DNA of 64,000 bases, from assembly GCA_002315015.1 (NCBI GenBank), contig DCEX01000029.1:101672-165671 (forward strand). The letters run 5' to 3'. The position numbers were made by a program, and so were the translations under genes. Each line of letters begins with the position of its first letter. The stretch's first letter is position 1. This stretch comes from Faecalibacterium sp. UBA1819. Its GTDB lineage: Bacteria > Bacillota > Clostridia > Oscillospirales > Ruminococcaceae. Shown here one piece after another: positions 26,001-34,350 of the stretch. The notes below the pieces were generated by a model that saw nothing but the letters and a program-made list of their open reading frames with translations, was not told the DNA's origin and did no database searches.

Positions 26001-26633
26001 TTCGCTTTCTTTTTGCAGGGGAACGACGCGCTGTTCCAGTTCGCCCAAAATATCGCGCAGACGAACTAGATTTTCCTCTGCCGCATCGAGCCGTTTTTCC
26101 GCTTCGTTTTTTCGGTAGCGAAAGCGGGCAATGCCCGAAGCTTCTTCAAAAATTTCGCGGCGCTCGTCAGATTTTGCGCCTACAATTTCCGCAATGCGCC
26201 CCTGCCCGATGATTGAATACCCGTCACGGCCAATGCCGGTGTCCAAAAACATCTCATAAATATCTTTTAAGCGGACATTCTGGCCGTTAATGGTGTACTC
26301 ACTTTCGCCGGAACGGTAATATTTACGCCCGATAATTACCTCGTCGGCGTCAACGTCAATACGCCGGTCGGTGTTGTCAATATACAGCCGCACAAAGGCA
26401 AAGCCCATGGCCCCGCGCGTCTGCGTACCGCCGAAAATGACGTTTTCCATTTTTCCGCCGCCGCGCAGCTGGCGGGCGCTGGTTTCGCCCAGCACCCAGC
26501 GAATGGCATCGGAAATATTGGATTTTCCAGAGCCGTTCGGCCCCACAACCGCCGTAATTCCTTTTTCAATCGTAATTTTGATTTTATCGGGAAACGACTT
26601 AAAGCCTTGTATTTCCAGTGCCTTTAAAAACAT
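23076..26633 (-). CDS. smc: Chromosome segregation protein SMC
   Basis: The 1185-residue ATPase organises chromosomes with ScpA and ScpB. The N-terminal head has Walker A GPNGSGKSN (31-39). Two long coiled-coil arms, rich in Gln, Ala and Glu, flank a hinge near residues 510-640 (GIFGPVSTILTV through GGSFTGGSV). The C-terminal head has the ABC signature LSGGEQALVAIAIYF and Walker B FCVMDEIEAALDD. Length is typical. scpA and scpB are not in the window. Confidence 0.97.
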   Translation of the reverse strand: MFLKALEIQGFKSFPDKIKITIEKGITAVVGPNGSGKSNISDAIRWVLGETSARQLRGGGKMENVIFGGTQTRGAMGFAFVRLYIDNTDRRIDVDADEVIIGRKYYRSGESEYTINGQNVRLKDIYEMFLDTGIGRDGYSIIGQGRIAEIVGAKSDERREIFEEASGIARFRYRKNEAEKRLDAAEENLVRLRDILGELEQRVVPLQKESEKAHRFIQMAERRKQLEVTLWVDTVHKAREALRDQQRKLEIARADYNRISKEMDEADAQTEQVRAEIEALNRKAEQLNLDIRTITQDISGADARLAVLENNRQHNDAAAQQMREELEAAGRSSEQTQAEKGRRCAEREKVRQALALLHEQEHRLTGELQQILESSLASGEKRGALEAQLAGIAQEMTAVKVQQAAQQSAFDAAQTRLAAAGAELEENVRVQARMQEESADTQAMWNDAKARKETSTNVARGLELKLEAKSNAQQQARQEEEKIRREEENAAQRLSVLQDFEKNLDGFHYSVKSVMKAVQNRRLRGIFGPVSTILTVQSGYEVAVETALGAAMQNIVVEDQQAAKAAMAFLKAERAGRATFLPLDTVRPAHFDASRLPQGAVLACDLVHFQPEFSVVVSNLLGRIVVVQDIDEAARVAKMLDYKNRVVTVDGQVVNAGGSFTGGSVQRSAGLFSRKQEMDELKAKLERLKARRETAAEQTAQAEAETAQLKAQLESAQQRQTTAQTDEIRAEAEMRRVRAGLLQLDQIRQQLENECSALRDKLEQHDRQMQSDAERKKALEEKTNALEQELKEIVGNDTDFLKQRTALSEELSALKLEILSKDRDIESIDTALEHLHTQTGQAAQRAEELKAGIARLHEENEQTAKEMERVRESVEQGRRDIQQKEQEIAACASQRMEKEGSISEQTRKARTLSGEKEALTREAARLEEQKQAKDSEYQQTAAKLWEEYELSLEAAEALCQPFESIAELRMMVAQVRAEIKALGNVNVGAIEEYEQVKQRYEFLRVQVGDVEKSKAELLELIAQLCAEMREMFAKSFAEINTHFGRIFQLLFGGGSARLYLDDENDVLSSGISIEVTPPGKVIKDLASLSGGEQALVAIAIYFAILAVNPSPFCVMDEIEAALDDVNVVRYAQYLRRICRETQFVVITHRRGTMEQADVLYGVTMQEDGVSKVLKLDVAQAEAALV

Positions 26634-26690
26634 GCTGCATCCTTTCCTTGCACGGCGAACCCGTTCCGTTCGTGATTGGTTTTGGGCGGT

Positions 26691-27365
26691 TTAATACCCC
26701 ATCAGCGTCAGCGCTTCTTTTGCGGCCATTTGTTCGGCCTGCTTTTTGGAATGGCCTTCGCCCGTTCCAATGCAGTTGGAGTTCAAATGCACCTGCACCA
26801 CAAAATGCTTGTCGTGGTCGGGGCCGCTCTCATCCGTTACCATATACGAAAGACGTTCCTCGGGGTTTTGCTGAATAATTTCCTGAAGCTTTGTTTTGTA
26901 GTCTTCTTCTGTATTTTTACACGTCAGCGCCTGTGTAATAAACGGCAGAATAAACCGGCGAGCCTGTTCAATACCGCCATCTAAGTACAGCGCCGCAATC
27001 ACAGCTTCAAACGCATCCGACACGACGCTGGGGCGGCGGCGTCCCCCGCCCAGTTCTTCTCCGTGGCCAAGGCGCAGATAATCGCCCAGCCGAATTTTCT
27101 GGGCAAATCCAAACAGCGCGTTTTCGCACACAAGGCTTGCACGCATACGAGTCAGTTCACCCTCGGGCAAATCGTTGTGTGTAAATAAGTAATCGGCAAC
27201 CACAATGGAAAGCACGGAATCGCCCAGAAATTCCAGCCGCTCATTGTGCTTTGTGCCGCGTCTGGCTTCGTTGGCATACGAAGTATGCGTCAGAGCCGTT
27301 TCGAGCAGTGAGGGGTCCTGAAAGCGGTATCCCAGTGTCTTTTCCAGTTCCTTCATATCGTGCAT
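26691..27365 (-). CDS. rnc: Ribonuclease III
   Basis: A double-strand-specific endoribonuclease (224 aa) used for rRNA processing. The catalytic domain has the signature ERLEFLGDSVL and the downstream acidic residues in SDAFEAVIAALYLDGG. A C-terminal dsRNA-binding domain (about 155-224) ends with GHSKKQAEQMAAKEAL. The ATG at 27365 follows GGGGAGAG. It starts 1 bp after plsX. No acpP lies between them, although that gene often sits there in Firmicutes. Confidence 0.96.
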   Translation of the reverse strand: MHDMKELEKTLGYRFQDPSLLETALTHTSYANEARRGTKHNERLEFLGDSVLSIVVADYLFTHNDLPEGELTRMRASLVCENALFGFAQKIRLGDYLRLGHGEELGGGRRRPSVVSDAFEAVIAALYLDGGIEQARRFILPFITQALTCKNTEEDYKTKLQEIIQQNPEERLSYMVTDESGPDHDKHFVVQVHLNSNCIGTGEGHSKKQAEQMAAKEALTLMGY

Positions 27366-27366
27366 C

Positions 27367-28392
27367 TTATTCTCTCCCCTGTGCCGGTGTTTCGTTGTCC
27401 TCCAAGGCGGCCAGCTTTTGAGCCATATTCTCTACCACATGGCCATCCACGCAGCGTTTTGCCTGTCGAATGGCGTTTTTAAAGGCCTTTGCGTTAGAGG
27501 AACCGTGCGCCTTAATCACCGGCTTGCACACACCCATCATCAAAGCGCCGCCGTGTTCGTCGGCATCCAGCATCTTTTTAAAATCGCTCAAGCCGCCCTT
27601 GACCAAAAGATAGCCGATTTTCGTGCCAAGGCTGCGCAAAAACACCTTTTTCAGCTCTCCAACGAGGCTTTTGGCCAGTCCCTCGGTCAGCTTTAAAATC
27701 ACATTGCCTGTAAAGCCGTCGCACACAACCACATCGGCTTGACCCGTGGGAATATCGCGCGGCTCAATATTGCCCACAAAGTGCATTTGTTTATTTTGTT
27801 TCATACGCGCGTGCGCTTCTACATAGACGGGCGTTCCCTTGCTTTCCTCCGCGCCGTTGTTCACCAGCGCCACAGTGGGGTTTTGGCGGTTCATCGCACG
27901 TTCCATGTACACACTGCCCATAATGCCGAACGCCTCCAGCATTTCCGGGCGGCACTCCACATTTGCCCCTGCGTCGAGCAGCAAATAAGGCTTTTGTGTG
28001 CCGGGAATCACCGTGCCGATGGCAGGGCGCTTCACCCCTTTCAGGCGCTTGACAATCAGCGTTGCACCCGCCAGCAAAGCGCCTGTGGAACCGGCGGACA
28101 CAAAGGCGTCACCCTCGCCCTTTGCCAGCAGATTCATGCCTACTACCATGGAGGAATCCTTTTTCTTGCGCACTGCGGCGGTCGGCTCGTCACACATCGA
28201 AATTTCTTCTTTTGCGTCCACAATGCGAATCTTTTGCATGTCAATCGCGTGTTCTTTGACCGCCTTTGCAATTTTTTCGCTGTTGCCAACGGCGATAATG
28301 TCCACACCGTATTCTTTCACGGCTTGGCTGGCACCTTTTAAAATCTCAGCCGGTGCATTGTCACCGCCCATTGCGTCAATGATAATGGTCAT
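27367..28392 (-). CDS. plsX: Phosphate acyltransferase PlsX
   Basis: PlsX (about 341 aa) makes acyl-phosphate from acyl-ACP for PlsY-dependent phospholipid synthesis at the membrane surface. The opening IIIDAMGGDNAPAEIL, SAGSTGALLAGATL, LLDAGANVECRPEML and VVCDGFTGNVILKLTEG are characteristic. The ATG at 28392 follows GGAGGG. It is tightly linked to rnc downstream and lies 43 bp after trmFO. Confidence 0.95.
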   Translation of the reverse strand: MTIIIDAMGGDNAPAEILKGASQAVKEYGVDIIAVGNSEKIAKAVKEHAIDMQKIRIVDAKEEISMCDEPTAAVRKKKDSSMVVGMNLLAKGEGDAFVSAGSTGALLAGATLIVKRLKGVKRPAIGTVIPGTQKPYLLLDAGANVECRPEMLEAFGIMGSVYMERAMNRQNPTVALVNNGAEESKGTPVYVEAHARMKQNKQMHFVGNIEPRDIPTGQADVVVCDGFTGNVILKLTEGLAKSLVGELKKVFLRSLGTKIGYLLVKGGLSDFKKMLDADEHGGALMMGVCKPVIKAHGSSNAKAFKNAIRQAKRCVDGHVVENMAQKLAALEDNETPAQGRE

Positions 28393-28435
28393 GTCGTTTC
28401 CCTCCAAAAAAGTCATTTACGCGCCAATGCGCACC

Positions 28436-29749
28436 TCAGCCCTCACTGTGCTGCGCCAAAGCCGCTTTCATTGCGTCCACCGCGCGCAGTGCCAGCTGTT
28501 CATAGCGCTGGCGCTTGTCACGAATGCGCGTTTCCAGCGGCGGCAAAAGGCCCATATTCGCGCCCATGGGCTGAAAATCTTTGCTTTCCGTTGTAATATA
28601 GTGCAGCAGCGCACCCGTCATCGTCTCCTGCGGATACTCCGGCATTGCCCAGCCGCGGCAGCGCGCCTCCATCGCGTGTGCCGCAAGCAAACCGCAGGCT
28701 GCGCTTTCCATATAGCCTTCAAAACCGGTAATCTGTCCGGCAAAAAATACATTGGGATGCTGTTTCAACGCCAAGTCCCGTCCCAGCAAAACAGGGCTGT
28801 TTAAAAACGTATTGCGATGCATCACGCCATAGCGCACAAACTCGGCGTTTTCTAAGCCCGGAATCATGGAAAATACGCGCTTTTGCTCGCCGAATTTCAA
28901 ATTGGTCTGAAAACCGACCAGATTATAGAGCGTTCCCTGCGCATTTTCCGCGCGCAGCTGCACATTGGCCCACGGACGGTGCCCCGTGCGCGGGTCGGTG
29001 AGCCCCACCGGACGAAGCGGCCCATACCGCATGGTGTCAGCGCCGCGCTGCGCCATCACCTCGATGGGCATACAGCCCTCATACACACCGCCCTCGTCAA
29101 ATGCGTGCAGCTCGGCGCGTTCGGCGCTGCGCAGTGCCTCATAAAACGCCTCATAGCCCGCTTTGTCAAACGGGCAGTTTAAATAGTCCGCCGTGCCGCG
29201 CCCATAGCGAGACGCAGCAAACACCTTTTCCATGTCGATCGAATCTGCTGTGACAATCGGTGCCGCAGCATCGTAAAACGAAAGCTCTTTTACACCGGTC
29301 AAGCGCTTAATGTCTGCGGCAAGCGCCCCTTCCGTCAAGGGGCCTGTGGCGACCAGCGTCAACACGTCTTCATCCTCATCAATTTGCGTGACTTCCTGTT
29401 CCACCACCGTGATATTCGCATGAGTGCGCACCTTTTGCGTCACACGCTCGGCAAACAAATCGCGGTCTACCGCCAGCGCACCGCCGGCAGCCACACGGCA
29501 TTCCTCCGCAATGGGCAAAAGCGACGAGCCAAGCAGCTTCATTTCGGCTTTCAGCAAACCGGAAGCGGAATCCAACCGGTCAGCTTTGAGCGAATTGGAG
29601 CAAACCAGCTCGGCAAAATTGCTGTTTTTATGCGCGGGCGAAAACTTCAGCGGCTTTTGTTCGTAAAGCGTCACCGCAAACCCACGGTCAGCCAGATACA
29701 GCGCAGCTTCACAGCCCGCCAGCCCGGCGCCTAAAATGCGAATATTCAT
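28436..29749 (-). CDS. trmFO: Folate-dependent tRNA m5U54 methyltransferase TrmFO
   Basis: TrmFO (437 aa) uses methylene-tetrahydrofolate and FAD to methylate U54 in the tRNA T-loop. The FAD-binding opening ILGAGLAGCEAALYLADRG and the family motif HKNSNFAELVCSNSLKAD are intact. Later GQITGFEGYMESAACGLLAA closes the FAD site. The ATG at 29749 follows AGAGGAAG. Its place next to topA and dprA is a conserved Firmicutes arrangement. Confidence 0.95.
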   Translation of the reverse strand: MNIRILGAGLAGCEAALYLADRGFAVTLYEQKPLKFSPAHKNSNFAELVCSNSLKADRLDSASGLLKAEMKLLGSSLLPIAEECRVAAGGALAVDRDLFAERVTQKVRTHANITVVEQEVTQIDEDEDVLTLVATGPLTEGALAADIKRLTGVKELSFYDAAAPIVTADSIDMEKVFAASRYGRGTADYLNCPFDKAGYEAFYEALRSAERAELHAFDEGGVYEGCMPIEVMAQRGADTMRYGPLRPVGLTDPRTGHRPWANVQLRAENAQGTLYNLVGFQTNLKFGEQKRVFSMIPGLENAEFVRYGVMHRNTFLNSPVLLGRDLALKQHPNVFFAGQITGFEGYMESAACGLLAAHAMEARCRGWAMPEYPQETMTGALLHYITTESKDFQPMGANMGLLPPLETRIRDKRQRYEQLALRAVDAMKAALAQHSEG

Positions 29750-29815
29750 ATCTGCTTCCTCTCTATACTGTTTGCCGCCCCTGCATCCGCCGGACGGCGC
29801 ACGCATAAGCGGAAG

Positions 29816-31924
29816 TCATTCCTTCTTTTCTGCCGCCTGTGACGCGGGGCGCTGATAGCCGCAGCCCTCTTTCTCGCACAGCAGCACACCATTTTTTCCA
29901 CCTTTTTTGAACAGGGTCGACCCGCACTGCGGGCAGTTCTCTGCGGTCGGCTCATTCCAAGTCATAAAATCACATTCGGGATATTTTTCACAGCCGTAAT
30001 ACACGCGGCCCTTTTTGGAACGCCGCAGCAAAATTCTGCCGTGACATTTGGGGCATTCGCCCGGCATCGACTGCACCAGCCGCTTGGTGTTCTTGCATTC
30101 GGGGAAACCGGGACAAGCCAAAAACTTGCCGTAACGGCCGCTTTTAATCACCATTTTGCGCCCGCAAAGCTCGCACACCTCGTCTGTTTCCTCGTCAGGC
30201 ACTTTGATTTTCTGGTCTTTCATGTTTTCCTCAGCGGCTTTCAGCGCCTTGTCAAACCCTTGGTAAAAATCATCAATTGCCTGGTGCCAATCCTCTTGCC
30301 CGTTTTCCACTTTGTCGAGGTTTTTCTCCATCTGTGCGGAAAATTTCACGTCGACAATATCGGGGAACTGCTGCATCATCAAATCGTTAATCACGCGGCC
30401 CAAAGTGGTGGGAATCAGCTTTTTCTGTTCGCGTTCCACATAGTCGCGGTCAATAATCGTGGTGATGATAGGCGCATAAGTGGACGGACGGCCAATGCCG
30501 TTTTCCTCCAGCGCCTTAATGAGCGCCGCTTCGGTATAACGTGCGGGCGGCTGGGTAAATTTCTGCTCCGGCTTTAATTCCCGCAGCTTGAGCACATCGC
30601 CCTCGGACAGCGGCGGCAAAGCGGTTTCCTTTTTTTCCTTCTCGTCGGTCGCTTCTTCATACAGCACGGTAAAGCCGTCAAAGGTCACGACATAGCCGCT
30701 TGCACGGAACAGGTAATCCGCTGCGCTGATTTCCGCCGAAACCGTGTCCTGCAAGCAGTCTGCCATCTGGCTCGCAATAAATCGGCTCCAAATCAGGCGG
30801 TACAGCTTTGCCGGGTCACCGGTCAAGCTTCTGTCCACTTCATCCGGGGTCAAAGCCGGGTTGGTCGGGCGCACCGCTTCGTGCGCATCCTGCGCGGCGG
30901 TCGCACTGCGCGACTTATAAGTGCGCTTTGTTTTGCACACATAAGCGTCGCCCCAGTTGCCTTCAATAAACTCTTTCGCGGCGGCAACGGCTTCATCCGC
31001 AATGCGCAGGCTGTCCGTTCTCATGTAGGTAATCAAACCCATGGTTCCCTGTCCGGCAATCTCCACACCTTCATACAGCGTCTGTGCTGCACGCATGGTG
31101 CGCGTTGCTGTGAAGCCTAATCGGCGGCTGGCCTCCTGCTGCAGCGTGGAGGTGATAAACGGCGGGGCAGGTGTCTTTTTGCGCTTTCCCTTCGTCAGAG
31201 AACGCACTTCGTAGACAGCGCCTTCCAAAGCCTTTTCAATGGCACGCGCTTGTTCCTCGCTTTTCACTTCCAGCTTTTTCCCGTCTTTGTCCGCCGAGAG
31301 ACGGGCGGTAAATTTCTTCTGGCTGGACGGCGGAGAAAGCACCGCATCCACGTTCCAATATTCCTGCGGAACAAAGGCTTCAATTTCTTTTTCGCGGTCC
31401 ACAATCAGGCGCAGCGCCACGCTTTGCACACGTCCTGCCGAAAGGCCGCGGCGCACCTTGCGCCACAAAAACGGCGACAACTTATAACCCACAAGGCGGT
31501 CAAGCACACGGCGTGCCTGCTGGGCATGGAACAAATCCATATCAATGGCGCGCGGTGCAGCCATTCCCTGGGTCACGCCTTTTTTCGTAATCTCGCCGAA
31601 AGTTACGCGGTTTTCTGCGGAAACATCCAGCCCCAGCAAATTGGCCAAATGCCAGCTGATGGCTTCACCCTCACGGTCCGGGTCCGTTGCCAGATAAACG
31701 GCTTCGCTGTCCTTTGCCAGCGATTTCAGCTCCTTGATAATTTTTTCTTTGCCCTTGATGTTGATATACTGCGGGGCATAGCCATGCTCGATGTCAATGC
31801 CGAGCTGACTTGCGGGCAAGTCGCGGATATGTCCCATTGAGGCGGTCACCTCGTATCCGCTGCCCAAATATTTCCGAATGGTTTTCGCCTTTGCAGGCGA
31901 CTCCACAATCACTAATTTCGACAT
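29816..31924 (-). CDS. topA: DNA topoisomerase I (type IA)
   Basis: This 702-residue enzyme relaxes negative supercoils. It has the TOPRIM opening SPAKAKTIRKYLG, LATDPDREGEAISWHL, the active-site tyrosine in GLITYMRTDSLRI (about residue 298) and FTQPPARYTEAALIKALEE. Three C-terminal four-cysteine zinc fingers follow: CELC/CPGFPEC, CPKC/CEKYPEC and CPQC/CEKEGC. The ATG at 31924 is 11 nt after GGAGGAGAG. It is separated from dprA by the MITE-like element and a short gene remnant. Confidence 0.96.
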   Translation of the reverse strand: MSKLVIVESPAKAKTIRKYLGSGYEVTASMGHIRDLPASQLGIDIEHGYAPQYINIKGKEKIIKELKSLAKDSEAVYLATDPDREGEAISWHLANLLGLDVSAENRVTFGEITKKGVTQGMAAPRAIDMDLFHAQQARRVLDRLVGYKLSPFLWRKVRRGLSAGRVQSVALRLIVDREKEIEAFVPQEYWNVDAVLSPPSSQKKFTARLSADKDGKKLEVKSEEQARAIEKALEGAVYEVRSLTKGKRKKTPAPPFITSTLQQEASRRLGFTATRTMRAAQTLYEGVEIAGQGTMGLITYMRTDSLRIADEAVAAAKEFIEGNWGDAYVCKTKRTYKSRSATAAQDAHEAVRPTNPALTPDEVDRSLTGDPAKLYRLIWSRFIASQMADCLQDTVSAEISAADYLFRASGYVVTFDGFTVLYEEATDEKEKKETALPPLSEGDVLKLRELKPEQKFTQPPARYTEAALIKALEENGIGRPSTYAPIITTIIDRDYVEREQKKLIPTTLGRVINDLMMQQFPDIVDVKFSAQMEKNLDKVENGQEDWHQAIDDFYQGFDKALKAAEENMKDQKIKVPDEETDEVCELCGRKMVIKSGRYGKFLACPGFPECKNTKRLVQSMPGECPKCHGRILLRRSKKGRVYYGCEKYPECDFMTWNEPTAENCPQCGSTLFKKGGKNGVLLCEKEGCGYQRPASQAAEKKE

Positions 31925-31962
31925 AAAAAGCTGTTCTCTCCTCCGACCCACTCAAGCGTCAA

Positions 31963-32025
31963 TCATTCCGGCATGATGGGGATGGTGCGGCAGTGCGCAG
32001 CGGCAGTGCCAATCAATTCTTCCAT
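31963..32025 (-). pseudogene. Short coding remnant abutting the MITE-like element
   Basis: Directly next to the element's terminal repeat the minus strand reads MEELIGTAAAHCRTIPIMPE and a TGA stop. Codon choice resembles the neighbouring genes (mostly G/C third positions), but there is no ribosome binding site and only 20 codons. The open frame reaches back into the element without a start. It looks like the 3' tail of a gene cut off by the insertion, or chance coding-like sequence. Family not recognised. Confidence 0.3.
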
Positions 32026-32187
32026 GGGTGTTTCTGAGAAGTCGAATTTTTCATCTTTTTCTATTAAGAAGCGGTGTCTGCTGCGTTAAAAATGCTCGGA
32101 ATCCACAAAGGATTCCTGCGCTTTTTGCCTTGCAGCCCCACACATCTTACGAAAAATCTGTGCATTTCTTTATTCTCAGAAACACCC
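32026..32187 (-). mobile_element. MITE-like repeat, copy 2 (162 bp)
   Basis: Perfect 15-bp terminal inverted repeats, GGGTGTTTCTGAGAA at 32026-32040 and its complement at 32173-32187, enclose non-coding DNA matching copy 1 (6254-6378) in inverted orientation. Relative to copy 1 it carries a 37-bp insertion (around 32079-32118) that includes the small hairpin GGAATCC-aca-aaGGATTCC and a repeated GCAG. No transposase is encoded, and no clear target duplication is visible. It sits between dprA and topA. Confidence 0.8.
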
Positions 32188-32216
32188 TAAATATTGTCTC
32201 GCTGTCCATCTCGCGT

Positions 32217-33362
32217 CTATCTCAATACATATTGGCGTCCCGGAAGTGCGCGAATCAGTCCGCACAGTTCCAGTTCTGTCAGCCCGGCCATCACTTTGGC
32301 GGTGGGCATTCCTGTTTTTTCGCAAAGCACCGGCAGTGCTTGGGCCTGTGCGCTCATGGCACGATAAACAGCGGCGGCAGCTTCGGAAAGCTTCGGGATC
32401 TGCATCTCCTCATCGTCTGGTTCGTCTTTGGCAAGCGATGCTTCGCCCGCACTTTGCTGCGCTTCTTTAGGGCGCAAATCGTAAAAGCCCAAAATATCCT
32501 CGCCGCAGACTGCCACCTGCGCCCCTTCTGCCAAAAGATGATTCGTTCCTTCGCTGAGGGGTGAAAAAATACTGCCCGGAACGGCAAACACATCCCGCCC
32601 ATATTCCAGCGCGGCGCTGACCGTGTTCATCGTACCCGACGCACGTTTTGCTTCCGCCACACAGATTCCCTGCGAAAGCCCGGCAATCAGCCGATTGCGC
32701 TGCAAAAAGAAATCTTTGCGCGGCGGCATGTGGGGCGGATATTCCCCAATGACCAACCCATGTTCTTCGAGCAGGGTTTTCAGCTTTTTGTGGGCGCCGG
32801 GATAACAATGCTCATGGCCGAACGCAATACAGGCAACCGTCGGCGCTTCCTGCCGCAGGGCAATTTTGTGCGCCTCACTGTCCAGCCCACTTGCCAAACC
32901 GGAAATCAGCGCCACGCCCGCCTTAGCAAGCGGAGCGGCAATGCGCGCCGTTGCCTCCACGCCGTAGGCCGAGGGCCGCCTTGCCCCCACAATGGCGAAT
33001 GTAAAACAGCGCTGCAAAATGGTAATATCACCACGGTAGTAAAGCACGGGCGGCGGCGAAGGGATTTCACGCAAAAGTGCGGGATAATCGTCCTCGTCGT
33101 AGCAAACAATCGATACGCCGTTTTGCCGGCATTCATCCAAGCGCGCCACAAAGTCCTCGGGCTGCGTCATATGAAGATTGCGCAGTTGAGACGGATGCAA
33201 AATACAGGAAAGGTCCGTGGTGCGACACTCCTCAAACAGCATCTGCGGATGAGGATACATGCGCACAATATCGCCCGCTTGTACCGCCGCCGGGCCCAGC
33301 GCGTCGGCGAGCCACAGCCACAGCGCACGTTTTTCCTCCGGCGTTTGAAACCGCTTGTTCAT
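32217..33362 (-). CDS. dprA: DNA-processing protein DprA
   Basis: DprA (381 aa) loads RecA on incoming single-stranded DNA during natural transformation. The Rossmann-like core shows FAIVGARRPSAYG, ISGLASGLDSEAHKIAL and EYPPHMPPRKDFFLQRNRLIAGLS. The C-terminal 60 residues form a winged-helix (DML1-like) domain. The ATG at 33362 follows GGAGGG. It overlaps the upstream SpoU methyltransferase stop by 4 bp. No other competence genes are in view. Confidence 0.95.
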   Translation of the reverse strand: MNKRFQTPEEKRALWLWLADALGPAAVQAGDIVRMYPHPQMLFEECRTTDLSCILHPSQLRNLHMTQPEDFVARLDECRQNGVSIVCYDEDDYPALLREIPSPPPVLYYRGDITILQRCFTFAIVGARRPSAYGVEATARIAAPLAKAGVALISGLASGLDSEAHKIALRQEAPTVACIAFGHEHCYPGAHKKLKTLLEEHGLVIGEYPPHMPPRKDFFLQRNRLIAGLSQGICVAEAKRASGTMNTVSAALEYGRDVFAVPGSIFSPLSEGTNHLLAEGAQVAVCGEDILGFYDLRPKEAQQSAGEASLAKDEPDDEEMQIPKLSEAAAAVYRAMSAQAQALPVLCEKTGMPTAKVMAGLTELELCGLIRALPGRQYVLR

Positions 33363-34144
33363 TGCGCTGCGCCCTCCAAGCTGCGGAAATGCCAAAGCAA
33401 AATGCTGCCCGCTACCGCCGCGTTGAGTGATTCGACATTGGGCATCATGGGAATGCGTACTGTGACATCCGCCAGCGCCACCGCCTCAGACGTGAGGCCG
33501 TTGCCCTCGTTGCCAATCAGCACCGCAAGGCCCGCATCCGTCAAAGCCGGGGCCTGTTCCAGCGAAACAGCACGCTCCAGCGCAGCGGCATACAACGGAA
33601 TGTTTACGGCTTTGAGCGCCTTTGCCAGTTCGCCCACATCGTCATAACAGGCATAGCCCAGCTTTGCCACCGCACCCATTCCGGCGCGCAGCACCTTGGG
33701 CGAAAACCAATCGGCGCAATGGCTGCAAAGCAGCACACCCTCAAAGCCAAACGCCGAGGCACTGCGCAGCAAAGCGCCAAGGTTTGCCGGGTCCTGCACA
33801 TGCTCCAGCGCTAAATACCGTCCGCCCGGGCGCAGGTGTTCGAGCGGGGCGGGGCGTTCAAACAGTGCAAACACGCCCTGCGTGGTTTTTGTGTCCGACA
33901 GCTTTTCGGCGACTGCGTCGGATATTTCAAACGTCTGCGCCGCAAGGGCTGTCAGCTCGGGATGCTCGGCAAGCATTTTCTCCGTGGCGTACAGTTCACG
34001 CGCGGGCAGATACTGCGCAATGTCGCGGCAAAGCCGCAGCCCCTCCGCTAAAAAGCACCCTGTTTCAGCACGTTCTTTTGCGCTGTCGCGCAAACGGCAC
34101 AGTGCTTTTACTTTTTCTGCCGTTCTGCTTTGTAATCTTTGCAC
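33359..34144 (-). CDS. SpoU/TrmH family RNA 2'-O-methyltransferase (YsgA/RlmB-like)
   Basis: The product (261 aa) is a SPOUT-class methyltransferase. An N-terminal L30e-like substrate-binding domain (about 1-100) precedes the knotted catalytic domain with LEHVQDPANLGALLRSA, LIGNEGNGL and the C-terminal signature IPMMPNVESLNAAVAGSI. Target rRNA or tRNA site unknown. The start is GTG at 34144 with AAAGGGGG upstream; an overlapping ATG at 34149 is in another frame. It is translationally coupled to dprA. Confidence 0.9.
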   Translation of the reverse strand: MQRLQSRTAEKVKALCRLRDSAKERAETGCFLAEGLRLCRDIAQYLPARELYATEKMLAEHPELTALAAQTFEISDAVAEKLSDTKTTQGVFALFERPAPLEHLRPGGRYLALEHVQDPANLGALLRSASAFGFEGVLLCSHCADWFSPKVLRAGMGAVAKLGYACYDDVGELAKALKAVNIPLYAAALERAVSLEQAPALTDAGLAVLIGNEGNGLTSEAVALADVTVRIPMMPNVESLNAAVAGSILLWHFRSLEGAAQ

Positions 34145-34183
34145 CCCATGTCCCCCTTTATACTACTATGCGCCGCATAGGCG

Positions 34184-34230
34184 AAAAAAAACAGCTTCTG
34201 CACAGCGGGGCAAACGCCGCTGCAAGCTGT
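34184..34230 (-). terminator. Second terminator downstream of rplT
   Basis: A two-part stem (outer arms 34191-34197/34224-34230, inner 34203-34208/34217-34222) is followed on the minus strand by seven T residues (34190-34184). It backs up the hairpin at 34254-34291 and insulates the SpoU-dprA genes from the ribosomal operon. Confidence 0.7.
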
Positions 34231-34253
34231 GTGCGGCACAAATTCCCCCATGC

Positions 34254-34291
34254 AAACATACGCCCGGGCAAACCTGCACGGGCGTATGTTT
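34254..34291 (-). terminator. First hairpin downstream of rplT
   Basis: A 13-bp perfect stem (34254-34266 with 34279-34291, AAACATACGCCCG) lies about 60 bp past the rplT stop. Only a short T run follows on the minus strand (TTTGC), so it may mainly protect the mRNA 3' end. Confidence 0.65.
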
Positions 34292-34350
34292 CTTGCTTTT
34301 ATTGCTGTACAAAAAAGCTGCCTGCATCGTCCGTTAAAACGAAACAATGC

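Noticed and set aside
32028..32564. Long plus-strand open frame across the MITE-like element and dprA
   Set aside because: It is antisense to dprA in its second half, starts in non-coding repeat DNA and has no ribosome binding site.
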